This document shows, piece by piece, positions 54,132 to 63,917 of a stretch of DNA of 64,000 nt. The notes under the pieces are model-generated. The model was not told the origin of the DNA, made no database searches, and worked only from the letters and a program-made list of their open reading frames with translations. Source of the DNA: Dyella choica (GTDB taxonomy: Bacteria; Pseudomonadota; Gammaproteobacteria; Xanthomonadales; Rhodanobacteraceae); contig NZ_RYYV01000017.1 in assembly GCF_003977665.1 (NCBI RefSeq), positions 35,607 through 99,606 on the forward strand, in the 5' to 3' direction. How positions within the stretch are numbered: position 1 is the first letter of the stretch; each line of letters starts with the position of its first letter. The translations under genes were made by a program, and so were the position numbers.

Positions 54132-55469
54132 CTACGGCACTACGATCGTCTCCTTATGCAACACCTTGTCCCCGCCCACGACAAAACTCAATTGATAACT
54201 GCCCGGCCGCAAATAAAGATAGCCCGTGGGCACGCCTTGCGTGCTGCTGTACGCCGCCAAGCCCGAGATGGAAACCGTCATCGGCGGCAAGTCCAGCAGC
54301 ATGCGGTCGGCGGGAATCGCATCCGGCCCTTCGTTGCTGTAACGCGCCTCGACCAGGCAGGCGTAATGGCCATGGCAGCCATCCGCGCTTACCAGGTGCG
54401 GGTGGCGTAGGCCGCCCAGGGTCAGCCACGTGGGCCGTTCGCGTTCCAGTTGCTCCGGCGGAAAGAATACGGTGACGTCGTAAGCGGAGCGCAGCGACCA
54501 CGGCTTGCCTTTTGCATCGACGAATACGATCGGTGCAGCCGGCTGCAACTGCTTCATTTCCGCCGTGTAATAGGGATGGTCGTTCTGGCTCGACGGGTGC
54601 GGGTACATCGCGGTCTGGTCGACGGCAAGCATCGACGCGCTGGTGAGCTTGTACAGATGCTCGGCCATCGATTCGCCACCCAGATAACTACCCGATTTCA
54701 CGATGTGGTCGTAACCGGCGTTGATGACCATCCGCGCGTTGGGATCGTGCTTGAACACGCTCTCGTAAAGATGGTGCGCCTGCTCGGCCTCGCGTTCATC
54801 GGCGGTCGTGGTATTGGAGGTGGCTTCATAGGCAATCACCTTGAAACCGAGCTTCAGCGCCGTGCGTACCATTTCGCCGTAAACCGGCTCCTGGGTGTAG
54901 AAGCCGCTGTCGACGACGGGGTAGCCGCGAGTTTGCAAACTGGTGTCGCTTTGCGAAAGCGTTTCGGCGGCGAAGTAGTGGAAGCCTTGGGCGTACAGGC
55001 GGCTTAGCAGCGGTACGGTAAGGCTGCGTGTAAGCGCGACGTTGTGCGCCTCGTTAAGCAATACGATCTGATAGTCCTTGGCGAGATCGGGAATGGCATT
55101 CAGGGCGGGGCGAGCGGTATAGCCATTTTCCGGCGGCGGCGGGTTGTCGCCCGGCTGCGCCGGTTGCGCAATGGAAAAACTCTTCATGGCCAACGGATAG
55201 TCGCCGAGAAAGCTCAGGTACCAGCCGATGTATTGCCCGAAGATCAGGCGGAAGGCAGGCGAATCATCGCCGGCATAGGCCTGGCGCATGCTCATGTACT
55301 GGCTCAGCAGGCCTTTGTGGTGGCCAGCCTCCGCCATGATCCGGTCGGCCTTTGTCTCGGCGGCGGTCTGCTGTGCCCGCCATTCGGCCGCCGATTGCGC
55401 GTTGACGGCCGCGGAGGCGCAGGCAAGCCATATCCCACATCCGAAGGCGGTGCTGCGGTGTATCGTCAT
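54132..55469 (-). CDS. Secreted protein of unknown function, ChaN/erythromycin-esterase-like
   Basis: 445 residues from ATG 55469 with a signal peptide (...CASAAVNAQ). The middle part reads like the EreA/ChaN fold: IVLLNEAHNVALTRSLTVPL resembles the N-E-x-H motif of these families, followed by GFHYFAAETL and a later ARMVINAGYDHIVKSG with possible metal or catalytic His. The C-terminal roughly 60 residues look like a small beta-sandwich (TVSISGLAAYSS, LYLRPGSYQLSFVVGG). I do not recognise a named family. It is monocistronic and probably periplasmic. Confidence 0.7.
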   Translation of the reverse strand: MTIHRSTAFGCGIWLACASAAVNAQSAAEWRAQQTAAETKADRIMAEAGHHKGLLSQYMSMRQAYAGDDSPAFRLIFGQYIGWYLSFLGDYPLAMKSFSIAQPAQPGDNPPPPENGYTARPALNAIPDLAKDYQIVLLNEAHNVALTRSLTVPLLSRLYAQGFHYFAAETLSQSDTSLQTRGYPVVDSGFYTQEPVYGEMVRTALKLGFKVIAYEATSNTTTADEREAEQAHHLYESVFKHDPNARMVINAGYDHIVKSGSYLGGESMAEHLYKLTSASMLAVDQTAMYPHPSSQNDHPYYTAEMKQLQPAAPIVFVDAKGKPWSLRSAYDVTVFFPPEQLERERPTWLTLGGLRHPHLVSADGCHGHYACLVEARYSNEGPDAIPADRMLLDLPPMTVSISGLAAYSSTQGVPTGYLYLRPGSYQLSFVVGGDKVLHKETIVVP

Positions 55470-55654
55470 GGCCTCGATTCACCTCTGCAATGGTTCGCAT
55501 GCGATCTTGCATTGGCCTGCGCCCAGAACCCAATAGCCATTTCCCGCCGGCGCGACACGGCCATTTTGCTCTCACTCGCAAGCTACCGTGCATGCATGGC
55601 TTTTGGCTATGCCATGCCTGGAGCTTTGTGTATTCCGATCGCCAACGTGCGTAA

Positions 55655-56806
<1,152 letters not shown>

Positions 56807-56817
56807 GGGTGGGCGAC

Positions 56818-57648
56818 ATGGAGCGCATCGAACGACACGCCTGTTTCGGCGGCTGGCAAGAGATCCATCGCCATCGCTCGAAGGCGGTGGACGGCGAAAT
56901 GCGTTTCGCCATCTATCTGCCGCCGCAGGCCGAAGCGCAGCGGGTACCCGTGCTGTACTGGCTGTCCGGGCTTACCTGCACCGAGCAGAATTTCATCACC
57001 AAGGCGGGCGCGCAGGGTTACGCCGCCGAGCAAGGCATTGCGATAGTGACGTGCGATACCAGCCCGCGTGGCGAAAACGTCGCGAACGACGCAGCCTATG
57101 ACCTGGGGCAGGGTGCAGGCTTCTACGTCAACGCCACAGTGGCGCCGTGGTCACGGCATTACCGCATGTACGATTACGTGGTGGACGAATTGCCGGCGCT
57201 GATCGAGCAGCACTTTCCGGTCACCCACAAGCGCGCCATCAGCGGCCACTCCATGGGCGGCCATGGCGCGCTGACCATTGCGTTGAAGAATCCCGGGCGC
57301 TATTGCAGCGTTTCGGCATTTTCGCCGATCGTGGCGCCGGCACGCGTACCCTGGGGCGAAAAGGCGTTCAGCACTTATCTGGGCAGCGACCGCGAAACCT
57401 GGCGCGCTCACGACGCCACTGACCTGGTGAAGACCGCCGAAGAAAAGTTGCTGCTGCTGATCGATCAGGGCGATGCGGACGAATTCCTGTCCACCCAGCT
57501 GCAACCGGAACTATTGCAGGCGGCGGCCGCGGCGGCGGGACATCCATTGGAGTTGCGCATGCGAGCGGGGTATGACCACAGCTATTACTTCGTGGCCAGC
57601 TTCATTGGGGAGCATCTGGCTTATCACGCGAAGGCGTTGCATGCATAG
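56818..57648 (+). CDS. fghA: S-formylglutathione hydrolase
   Basis: 276 residues from ATG 56818, with GAGGG about 8 nt upstream. The esterase D fold signature is complete: [32 protein letters not shown], the nucleophile elbow GHSMGGHGA, then the acid in DQGDADEFL and the His in GYDHSYYF. It converts S-formylglutathione to formate and glutathione, completing formaldehyde detoxification begun by FrmA, 11 bp upstream. Its TAG stop lies in the start of a REP-like repeat. Confidence 0.95.
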   Translation: MERIERHACFGGWQEIHRHRSKAVDGEMRFAIYLPPQAEAQRVPVLYWLSGLTCTEQNFITKAGAQGYAAEQGIAIVTCDTSPRGENVANDAAYDLGQGAGFYVNATVAPWSRHYRMYDYVVDELPALIEQHFPVTHKRAISGHSMGGHGALTIALKNPGRYCSVSAFSPIVAPARVPWGEKAFSTYLGSDRETWRAHDATDLVKTAEEKLLLLIDQGDADEFLSTQLQPELLQAAAAAAGHPLELRMRAGYDHSYYFVASFIGEHLAYHAKALHA

Positions 57649-57714
57649 GCTGGGATGACAATCCCAGCTTTCTCTGCCGCTTTCTGATGCCGGGATTAAC
57701 ATCCCAGTCTACGC
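57644..57714. repeat. REP-like palindrome (GTAGG/CCTAC family)
   Basis: GCATAGGCTGGGATGACAATCC on the left and CGGGATTAACATCCCAGTC then TACGC on the right. Its left end supplies the TAG stop of fghA (57646-57648). The remaining 176 bp to the next gene show no further feature I can support. Confidence 0.65.
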
Positions 57715-57890
57715 GCCTACACGAAATCTTCACGTAGTGGCGCGGTATTTCATGACTCAGAAGCCGTTTGGACAAGCTTTCACGGATGTATGCTATGGCC
57801 CGCGACCCGGAGGGGAGAGCAGCGCGAGGTGCCAGGGTCGTATCCGTTTGAGCGTTCCAGCTGGTCAAAGTCCACTGTCGTACCGCGCTC

Positions 57891-59333
57891 ATGAACCAAA
57901 ACGATCCGATTGCCCCGTCAACGAGCAAGCCCGCTGCTTCTCTCCTGAAACGCGTGGCAGCCATGCAAACCGCGAGTCTTTGCGCCGCGGCGCTGGTTGC
58001 TTTGCTGATTCTGCTTGCGTGGATATTCAGGGATCTGCGTCCAGGCTATCCCCACGGCTGGTATCTGATGAAATTCGATACGGCAGCCGGGCTTCTGCTG
58101 AGTGCAGCCGGCCTTGCGCTGCTGTCGGCCCGGCAGGCGCCATCGCGACTATGGTGCGCACGCGTGCTGTCGCTGCTGATACTGCTGCTGGCTGTTACGC
58201 CTCTGTATGAGCACCTGAGCGGACGCTCTACCGGCTTCGATACGCTGTTCGTGACTGATCCGACCAGCGACAAGCCAGGATTGATGGCCACCCAGACAGC
58301 GGTCTATCTGCTGCTGATGGCGCTGAGCCTGCTGGTCGCCACACTGCCGTATCGGCTATCCGGTACGACGGTGGTCGTGCTTGTCATGCTACTCGTCTTG
58401 CATACGTTGATCATATTTTCCGGTTACTGTTTTGATGTGGTGCAGTTGTTCGGGCAGAGCATGTCCACCCGTACGTCGCCGCATACCTTGCTGTGCATGC
58501 TGCTGTTGGTGATTGCCCTGATCGGCTGGCGCACGCAACTGGGTTATTTCTCGGTGCTGGCGGGATCGGGGCTTGGCAGCCGGCTGGCGCGCAAGATACT
58601 GCCTTTGGTGCTGCTGCTGCCGTTCGCGCTGATGCTGTGCAGTACTGCCATGGTGCGCGCCGGCTGGCTTACGCTGCAGGTGGCGGTGGGGCTGACCATC
58701 GCGGTGATGGCGGCGGCGCTGGCCGCGCTCGTTGCCATGATGGGGCGGCGCATCAATCATCTGGAACGGGGGCTACACGAGCTGTCACTGAACGACGAAC
58801 TGACCGGCGTACTCAATTTCCGCGGCTTCGAATGGCTCGGCGAGCAATCGTTCCGCGAGGCGCAGAGCAGCCATTCCGTGCTGACGCTGCTGGTGTTCCG
58901 GGTCGAAGGCGTCAACGAAATCGGTGAGACCTATGGTCATGAGGCAAGCTCGCATTTGATCCAGGACATGGCGCGCATGTTGCGAGAGAGCTTCGAGCCG
59001 GCGGACATCATCGCTCGCACCGGGAACGATGAATTCGTGGTGATCACCAAGGACGAGAACACCGGTGGAGTGATTGCACTGATGCGTATCGGCGAAGCGA
59101 TCGAAGCGTTGAATGCCGCCGGGGGCTCCTACAAGGCGCACTTCAGCGTGGGTGAGGCGACCAGCGACCCCGATGCCGAAGAAACGTTTCATGACCTGAT
59201 CGAAAAAGCCGGCCTGCGGCGCCGGGAGCGCTGGCGTGTCGAGCACGTTTTCTCGGGCGAGGGAGAAAGGACTTCCGCTGCAGCATCGCGTTCACCGCCT
59301 GCGCAACCCTCGCTCCACGATGCTTCTTCGTGA
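57891..59333 (+). CDS. Membrane protein with degenerate GGDEF domain
   Basis: 480 residues. A cytosolic N-terminus precedes about seven or eight membrane helices (residues about 28-300), then a GGDEF-type domain (about 305-450). The domain keeps the LNDELTGVLNFRGFEWL start and an intact fold pattern, but the signature is R376-T-G-N-D-E-F382 instead of GGDEF. The usual metal Asp in the D-x-x-x-F-K-x-I-N-D block is replaced (FRVEGVNEIGETYGHEAS), and GHxxGD is changed too. It is therefore probably not an active diguanylate cyclase but a sensor or c-di-GMP-related adaptor. Monocistronic. Confidence 0.85.
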   Translation: MNQNDPIAPSTSKPAASLLKRVAAMQTASLCAAALVALLILLAWIFRDLRPGYPHGWYLMKFDTAAGLLLSAAGLALLSARQAPSRLWCARVLSLLILLLAVTPLYEHLSGRSTGFDTLFVTDPTSDKPGLMATQTAVYLLLMALSLLVATLPYRLSGTTVVVLVMLLVLHTLIIFSGYCFDVVQLFGQSMSTRTSPHTLLCMLLLVIALIGWRTQLGYFSVLAGSGLGSRLARKILPLVLLLPFALMLCSTAMVRAGWLTLQVAVGLTIAVMAAALAALVAMMGRRINHLERGLHELSLNDELTGVLNFRGFEWLGEQSFREAQSSHSVLTLLVFRVEGVNEIGETYGHEASSHLIQDMARMLRESFEPADIIARTGNDEFVVITKDENTGGVIALMRIGEAIEALNAAGGSYKAHFSVGEATSDPDAEETFHDLIEKAGLRRRERWRVEHVFSGEGERTSAAASRSPPAQPSLHDASS

Positions 59334-59394
59334 GTAGTCTCTGTGCGCGTGCACTACACTGCGGTTCTCGCCAAGACAGGATCGGGGGATGGCC

Positions 59395-59802
59395 ATGAAG
59401 TTCGAGGGCGGATGCTATTGCGGTGCGCTGCGCTATGTGGCGGACGGTGAGCCGGTACTGAAAGGGGAGTGCTATTGCCGCGAATGCCAGTACATCAGCG
59501 GTGGTGCCCCGCAGCTGTTTTTGGCCATGCCGGCCGGCACCTTCCACTATACGCAGGGAACCGCCAAAACCTATTCGCGCAGCGACCTTGAACATCCGGT
59601 CACGCGCGAATTTTGCCCGGAATGCGGCACTCATCTGGTTACTCGGCGCCCGGATATGCCGCTAGTGATCCTGAAAGTGGGCACGCTGGATGAGCCCTCG
59701 CTGTTCGGCGGCCCGCAGGTGGCGATCTACACCTGCGACAAGCAAATCTTTCACCACATGGCCGAAGCCGTGCCGGCGTACGAGAAGATGCCGGTACAGT
59801 GA
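59395..59802 (+). CDS. GFA-family zinc protein (glutathione-dependent formaldehyde-activating-like)
   Basis: 135 residues from ATG 59395, which has GGGGG 6 nt upstream (ATG 59389 adds two residues). Zinc-binding Cys clusters are clear: C-Y-C-G in GGCYCGAL, C-Y-C-x-x-C in GECYCRECQ, and C-x-x-C in REFCPECGTHL. This is the GFA/Mss4-like fold. Despite the name, members have varied and often unknown roles, including binding glutathione or sulfur compounds. Its nearness to frmA-fghA is suggestive but not an operon. Confidence 0.88.
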   Translation: MKFEGGCYCGALRYVADGEPVLKGECYCRECQYISGGAPQLFLAMPAGTFHYTQGTAKTYSRSDLEHPVTREFCPECGTHLVTRRPDMPLVILKVGTLDEPSLFGGPQVAIYTCDKQIFHHMAEAVPAYEKMPVQ

Positions 59803-59824
59803 TCGCGCAGACCGGGGATGCAAT

Positions 59825-59894
59825 CGTAGGCTGGGATGCCAATCTCAGCTGGGGCTGTCCGCAGGAAGAGCTGGGATTGTCATCCCAGCCTACG
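59825..59894. repeat. REP-like palindrome (GTAGG/CCTAC family), near-consensus copy
   Basis: CGTAGGCTGGGATGCCAATC on the left and GCTGGGATTGTCATCCCAGC then CTACG on the right. The remaining 158 bp to the next gene hold no other supported feature. Confidence 0.75.
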
Positions 59895-60052
59895 ATCGGC
59901 GTGGCATGAAGTACGCCATCTCCGAGTTCCCCATGCCCACGTGCCGTTCTGGCTCGCCCCCTATGTTGCGCCGCATGGGCCAAAGGTCAACTTACCCCCA
60001 TTGACCGCCATCGCTACCATGCCCGGGTTCCCATCGGATAGGTCACAACGCC

Positions 60053-62260
60053 ATGCGAAGCCGCGCGATCGCAGTAGTTACGCATCTTAAGCGGTGCACC
60101 TTTGCATTAGCCATCGCCCTTTTGCTTGGGCTTACGGCCACTGCCCAAGCCGATGACGAAGCCGCCCGCTGGCACCGGGAGGCGCAGGCTGTCACCATCA
60201 CCCGCGACGACTGGGGCCTTGCCCACGTGCACGGCAAGACCGATGCCGATGCCGTGTTCGGCATGGCCTACGCGCAGGCCGAGGACGATTTCAACCGCGT
60301 CGAAACGAATTACCTGAACTCGCTGGGTCGCCTGGCTGAAGCCGAAGGCGAATCGGCCATCTGGAGCGATCTGCGCCAGCGGCTGTTCATCGATTCGGCG
60401 CAACTGCAAAGCCAATACGCTCATAGTCCGGCTTGGCTGAAGGCGCTTATGGATGCCTGGGCCGACGGCTTGAACGATTACCTGGCCACGCATCCGGATG
60501 TACGCCCGCGTGCGATCAAGCACTTCGAGCCGTGGATGGCACTGAGCTTCAGCGAAGGCAGCATCGGTGGCGATATCGAACGCGTGTCGCTCGAGCAGTT
60601 GCAGGCGTTTTACGGCCGCGCCGGCGAGGCGGTCGCCCTGGCCGAATCCCCTTCGAGCTGGGCTGAGCCTTCCGGTTCCAACGGTATCGCCATTGCTCCT
60701 AAGCTCACAGTCGATGGCCATGCCCTGCTGCTGATCAATCCGCATACCTCGTTCTACTTCCGCTCCGAATTGCAGATGACCAGCGATGCGGGTCTGGACG
60801 CCTACGGCGCTGTCACCTGGGGCCAGTTCTTCATCTACCAGGGCTTCAATCGGCATATCGGCTGGATGCACACCTCCACCACGGCCGATGCCGTGGACGA
60901 GTTCGCCGAAACCATCGAGCACAAGGACGGCAAGCTGTTCTACCGCCATGGCGGCGACTTGCATCCGATATCCATGCGCACCATCGACGTGCCCTATCGC
61001 AAGAGCGACGGCTCGTTGGCCGAGCGGAGATTCACCGTCTACGCTACGCAGCATGGCCCGATAGTGCGCGAGCAAGACGGTAAATGGATCGCCGTCGCGC
61101 TGATGAACAAGCCACTGCCAGCCCTCGAACAGAGTTGGTTGCGAACCAAGGCGAGCGATTACGCCAGCTACATGAAGGTGGCCGAGCTGAAGGCCAATTC
61201 GTCGAACAACACGCTCTTTGCGGACGACAAGGGCGAGATCGCCTATCTGCACCCGCAATTCATGCCCAGGCGCAATGATCGTTTCGACTACACCAAGCCG
61301 GTCGACGGCAGCGATCCGGCCACCGACTGGCAGGGCCTGCATGCGCTGGATGAATTGCCGCGCCTGTTCAATCCGCCCAATGGCTGGATCATGAACACCA
61401 ACGACTGGCCGTATTCCGCTGCGGGACCCTACAGCCCGAAACGCGAAGACTATCCGCGCTACATGGATACCGTCGGCGAAAACCCCCGCGGCGTGCACGC
61501 CACGATGCTGCTGACCGGCAAGCAGGGTTTGAGCATGGAATCTTTGCTTACGCTCGCGTTTGATTCCTATCTGCCGGAGTTTGCGCGCCAGATTCCGATT
61601 CTCGTGCACGACTACGACGCGCTGCCGGCCGCTGACCCGCTCAAGCGGAAACTGGCCGGCCAGATCGGCATGCTGCGCAACTGGGACTACCGCTGGGGCA
61701 TTGCCTCCATGCCCACTACGCTCGCGGTGTTCTGGGGGGATGCGCTGTGGAACAAGATGGACAAGGCCGATAATGCCGAAGGCCTGTCGATGTACGACCG
61801 CATGGCGGAGAAGGCAGGTGCACAAGCGCGGCTGCAAGCCCTTTCCGATGCTTCCGACCGCTTGCTGCAGGACTTCGGCAGCTGGGGTATTCCCTGGGGT
61901 GAAGTGAACCGCTTCCAGCGCGTCAACGATGACATCGCCCCGCACTTCGACGAAAGCAAACCGAGCATACCCGTGCCATTCACCTCATCGCGCTGGGGCT
62001 CACTTGCTTCCTTCGGCGCCCATCGCTGGCCGGGCACCAAGCGCTATTACGGCACCAGCGGCAACAGCTTCGTGGCGGTCGTGGAATTCGGCGACAAGGT
62101 ACATGCCCGCGCCGTGACCGCCGGCGGTGAAAGCGGTCATCCGGATTCGCCGCACTTCAATGACGAAGCCGAGCGCTATGCCACCGGGAATCTGCGCCAG
62201 GTATATTTCTGGCCGGAGGAGTTGAAAGGGCACGTGGAGAAGATCTACCACCCACAATGA
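60053..62260 (+). CDS. Penicillin acylase-family Ntn hydrolase
   Basis: 735 residues with a signal peptide ending in ...ATAQADDEA. The precursor is cut autocatalytically before S209 in EPSGSNGIAIAP, where Ser becomes the N-terminal nucleophile of the beta chain and the part before it the alpha chain. TITRDDWGLAHVHGKTDADAVFGMAYAQAEDDF is the conserved alpha-chain start, and INPHTSFYFRSEL and GWMHTSTTADAVD lie after the site. The family hydrolyses amide bonds, including beta-lactams and acyl-homoserine lactones. Substrate is unknown; quorum quenching is possible but not shown. Confidence 0.9.
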   Translation: MRSRAIAVVTHLKRCTFALAIALLLGLTATAQADDEAARWHREAQAVTITRDDWGLAHVHGKTDADAVFGMAYAQAEDDFNRVETNYLNSLGRLAEAEGESAIWSDLRQRLFIDSAQLQSQYAHSPAWLKALMDAWADGLNDYLATHPDVRPRAIKHFEPWMALSFSEGSIGGDIERVSLEQLQAFYGRAGEAVALAESPSSWAEPSGSNGIAIAPKLTVDGHALLLINPHTSFYFRSELQMTSDAGLDAYGAVTWGQFFIYQGFNRHIGWMHTSTTADAVDEFAETIEHKDGKLFYRHGGDLHPISMRTIDVPYRKSDGSLAERRFTVYATQHGPIVREQDGKWIAVALMNKPLPALEQSWLRTKASDYASYMKVAELKANSSNNTLFADDKGEIAYLHPQFMPRRNDRFDYTKPVDGSDPATDWQGLHALDELPRLFNPPNGWIMNTNDWPYSAAGPYSPKREDYPRYMDTVGENPRGVHATMLLTGKQGLSMESLLTLAFDSYLPEFARQIPILVHDYDALPAADPLKRKLAGQIGMLRNWDYRWGIASMPTTLAVFWGDALWNKMDKADNAEGLSMYDRMAEKAGAQARLQALSDASDRLLQDFGSWGIPWGEVNRFQRVNDDIAPHFDESKPSIPVPFTSSRWGSLASFGAHRWPGTKRYYGTSGNSFVAVVEFGDKVHARAVTAGGESGHPDSPHFNDEAERYATGNLRQVYFWPEELKGHVEKIYHPQ

Positions 62261-62685
62261 TGGCAAGCGGCAGCATTGCGCCAGCCGCGCTTACCTGTAG
62301 AAACAGCGTGCGCTTGGTCACGATGCCTTCGGAGCGATGGTAGAAGCGAAGACACAACGTTTCGAGGGTACGCGCCTAGCGCGGAAGTGAACCTGACGCC
62401 GTCTTGGACACCGTTTTGAATGAATCAAGGTCCGCGAAGCGACGAAGAAATACGCTCAATCGGGATGACCGATCAACGAGGAGGACTGGTCGCGCAGCTA
62501 GCCACTAAGTCCAGTAAACAGTACTGTTGTCCACAAACAGCCGCCTCGCGTGGCCGTCTTTACCCCGGGTCAGTTTTGAATCGGCACGGTGGGTCAGTTT
62601 TAAGTCGGCACCAACACCCCCTGTTTGTAGAGGATTTCGTACCTAACGGACATTGGTGGGACACTCCGTTTATATCGACACCAGT
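62261..62685. other. Non-coding stretch bordering a mobile region
   Basis: Gap of 425 bp with no open frame of protein-like composition. Its right part contains two tandem 21-bp repeats (62567-62611), which mark an insertion-sequence end. From about 62640 the base composition becomes visibly AT-richer. Confidence 0.5.
62567..62611. mobile_element. IS21-family-type terminal repeats (IS remnant)
   Basis: GGGTCAGTTTTGAATCGGCA and GGGTCAGTTTTAAGTCGGCA occur in tandem 24 bp apart, differing at two positions. Multiple direct copies of a GGGTCA-x-TTTT-type unit near the end are typical of IS21-like elements, where they bind the transposase. No istA/istB coding sequence is present, so this is a solo end or relic. 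Confidence 0.55.
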
Positions 62686-63321
62686 TTACTGATGAATGGG
62701 AATCAGTGGCTTTTCACTCCACGGGATACCATGGTTTTCGAATAACATTTCTATTTCCTCGACGAATGCAGGAACTAGGACATCTACATTCTTTCCTGGA
62801 TGCCACCCAGCCGCCCGGGATATCGCGGCACACTCAAAGAAATGGGTTGCAGCATTCCTTAGCCCAACCTCATCCTTGACGTAAGCCTTCGGATAATATG
62901 CAGGCGTTTCTTCGAGAACCGCCAGATTGTTGCGTGCTATGGTCTCTGCAGCATCGGCATTCAATAGACCGTAATGGGCAATACGCAGGCGGCAATAATC
63001 GGTATCGACAAAATAGGTATCGAACCAATGACCAGGATCACCAGGGAGATCAAAAGGATTTATTTTTGCCAACGTTTCAGTAAAGGATTTGATGTCGGGA
63101 AGGCCAATGGCTCGCAACCACTCATCCGTTGGTCCTACGCAAATTAATCCGCTAACCAAGCAACGATAAATCATGTCTATCGTGAATTGCCATTGTCCCA
63201 CAGTTTCATTCAAAGCCCGATTGGGGCTATCGCCCGACAACCCTATGGCCGACACGTCATCAATTGACATGATCACGAGGTTTCGCTGCAACCATGCTGC
63301 GACATCTGGACTTAGCGTCAT
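62686..63321 (-). CDS. Hypothetical protein, probable immunity partner of the upstream toxin
   Basis: 211 residues from ATG 63321, with visibly lower GC than the rest of the window. No recognised domain; the sequence is helical and acidic (WFDTYFVDTDYCRLRIAHYG, NAATHFFECAAISRAAGW, FVEEIEMLFENHGI). The ATG overlaps the TGA of the preceding toxin-like gene by four bases (ATGA), the usual arrangement of polymorphic-toxin immunity genes. The acidic character also fits. Assignment as immunity protein is from context only. Confidence 0.6.
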   Translation of the reverse strand: MTLSPDVAAWLQRNLVIMSIDDVSAIGLSGDSPNRALNETVGQWQFTIDMIYRCLVSGLICVGPTDEWLRAIGLPDIKSFTETLAKINPFDLPGDPGHWFDTYFVDTDYCRLRIAHYGLLNADAAETIARNNLAVLEETPAYYPKAYVKDEVGLRNAATHFFECAAISRAAGWHPGKNVDVLVPAFVEEIEMLFENHGIPWSEKPLIPIHQ

Positions 63322-63914
63322 GGGTTACTGCCTATGATGGTTTTTCCCGTTTTTGGAAATTTCAATTTTAGTTGGCTCTTACCGCCGTTCACTGTCTGAA
63401 TTGTTGCGTTTTTAATCTCCACTGTCGCAGTAGTCGCTTCCGTCGCAGAACTTGCAAAGCCAGCAGGACGATAGGTTACATAACTTCCATCGCTTGCCTT
63501 TCCAACCCAGCAATCTGCGCACCGCTTGCCTGCTATGGTCATTCCATCTTGGATCAATGCGTCGCCTGATGGCTTAGCGCCGCCAAAGAGTTCGGTAGCA
63601 AACTCTTTCGCTGCAGCATCAGGATCAGCCGTTGCAGGCATTTCCCTAGGCGTGCCTGGACCACCAATCGATGTGCCGGGTAGCTTTCCTGCTTTCAAAT
63701 CGCCAACAGCGTCTTGGGCCGTTCTACCGGCTAAGCCATCTCCTGCGATGTTGTCCGGCAGCAGATGATCAGGCGTTCCTACCTCTTGCTCGGCCGACTT
63801 TAGCGCATCCCCGGCCACGCTCGCCGACTGTCCAGCAACTTTCCCCTCCTTGATCCCCGCCCGGATCACCATCGCGGCCTTGCCCACGGTGTAATGACCC
63901 AGCAGTTTCTGCAC
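63318..63914 (-). CDS. C-terminal fragment of a polymorphic toxin (N-terminus lost)
   Basis: 198 codons starting at a GTG immediately after the IS3 transposase stop. The upstream in-frame stop is that same stop codon, so the native N-terminus is missing. The first half is low in complexity (GDALKSAEQEVGTPDHLLPD, Gly/Pro-rich), like the linker region of large exported toxins. The last roughly 80 residues form a compact basic domain (GKRCADCWVGKASDGSYVTY to LKLKFPKTGKTIIGSNP), likely the toxin. It may belong to one of the polymorphic-toxin C-terminal families; I cannot name which. It overlaps its putative immunity gene. Confidence 0.6.
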   Translation of the reverse strand: MQKLLGHYTVGKAAMVIRAGIKEGKVAGQSASVAGDALKSAEQEVGTPDHLLPDNIAGDGLAGRTAQDAVGDLKAGKLPGTSIGGPGTPREMPATADPDAAAKEFATELFGGAKPSGDALIQDGMTIAGKRCADCWVGKASDGSYVTYRPAGFASSATEATTATVEIKNATIQTVNGGKSQLKLKFPKTGKTIIGSNP

Positions 63915-63917
63915 AGG

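Noticed and set aside
60107..61945. 612-codon antisense frame inside the penicillin acylase gene
   Set aside because: No domain-like composition, and the sense strand encodes a full Ntn hydrolase.
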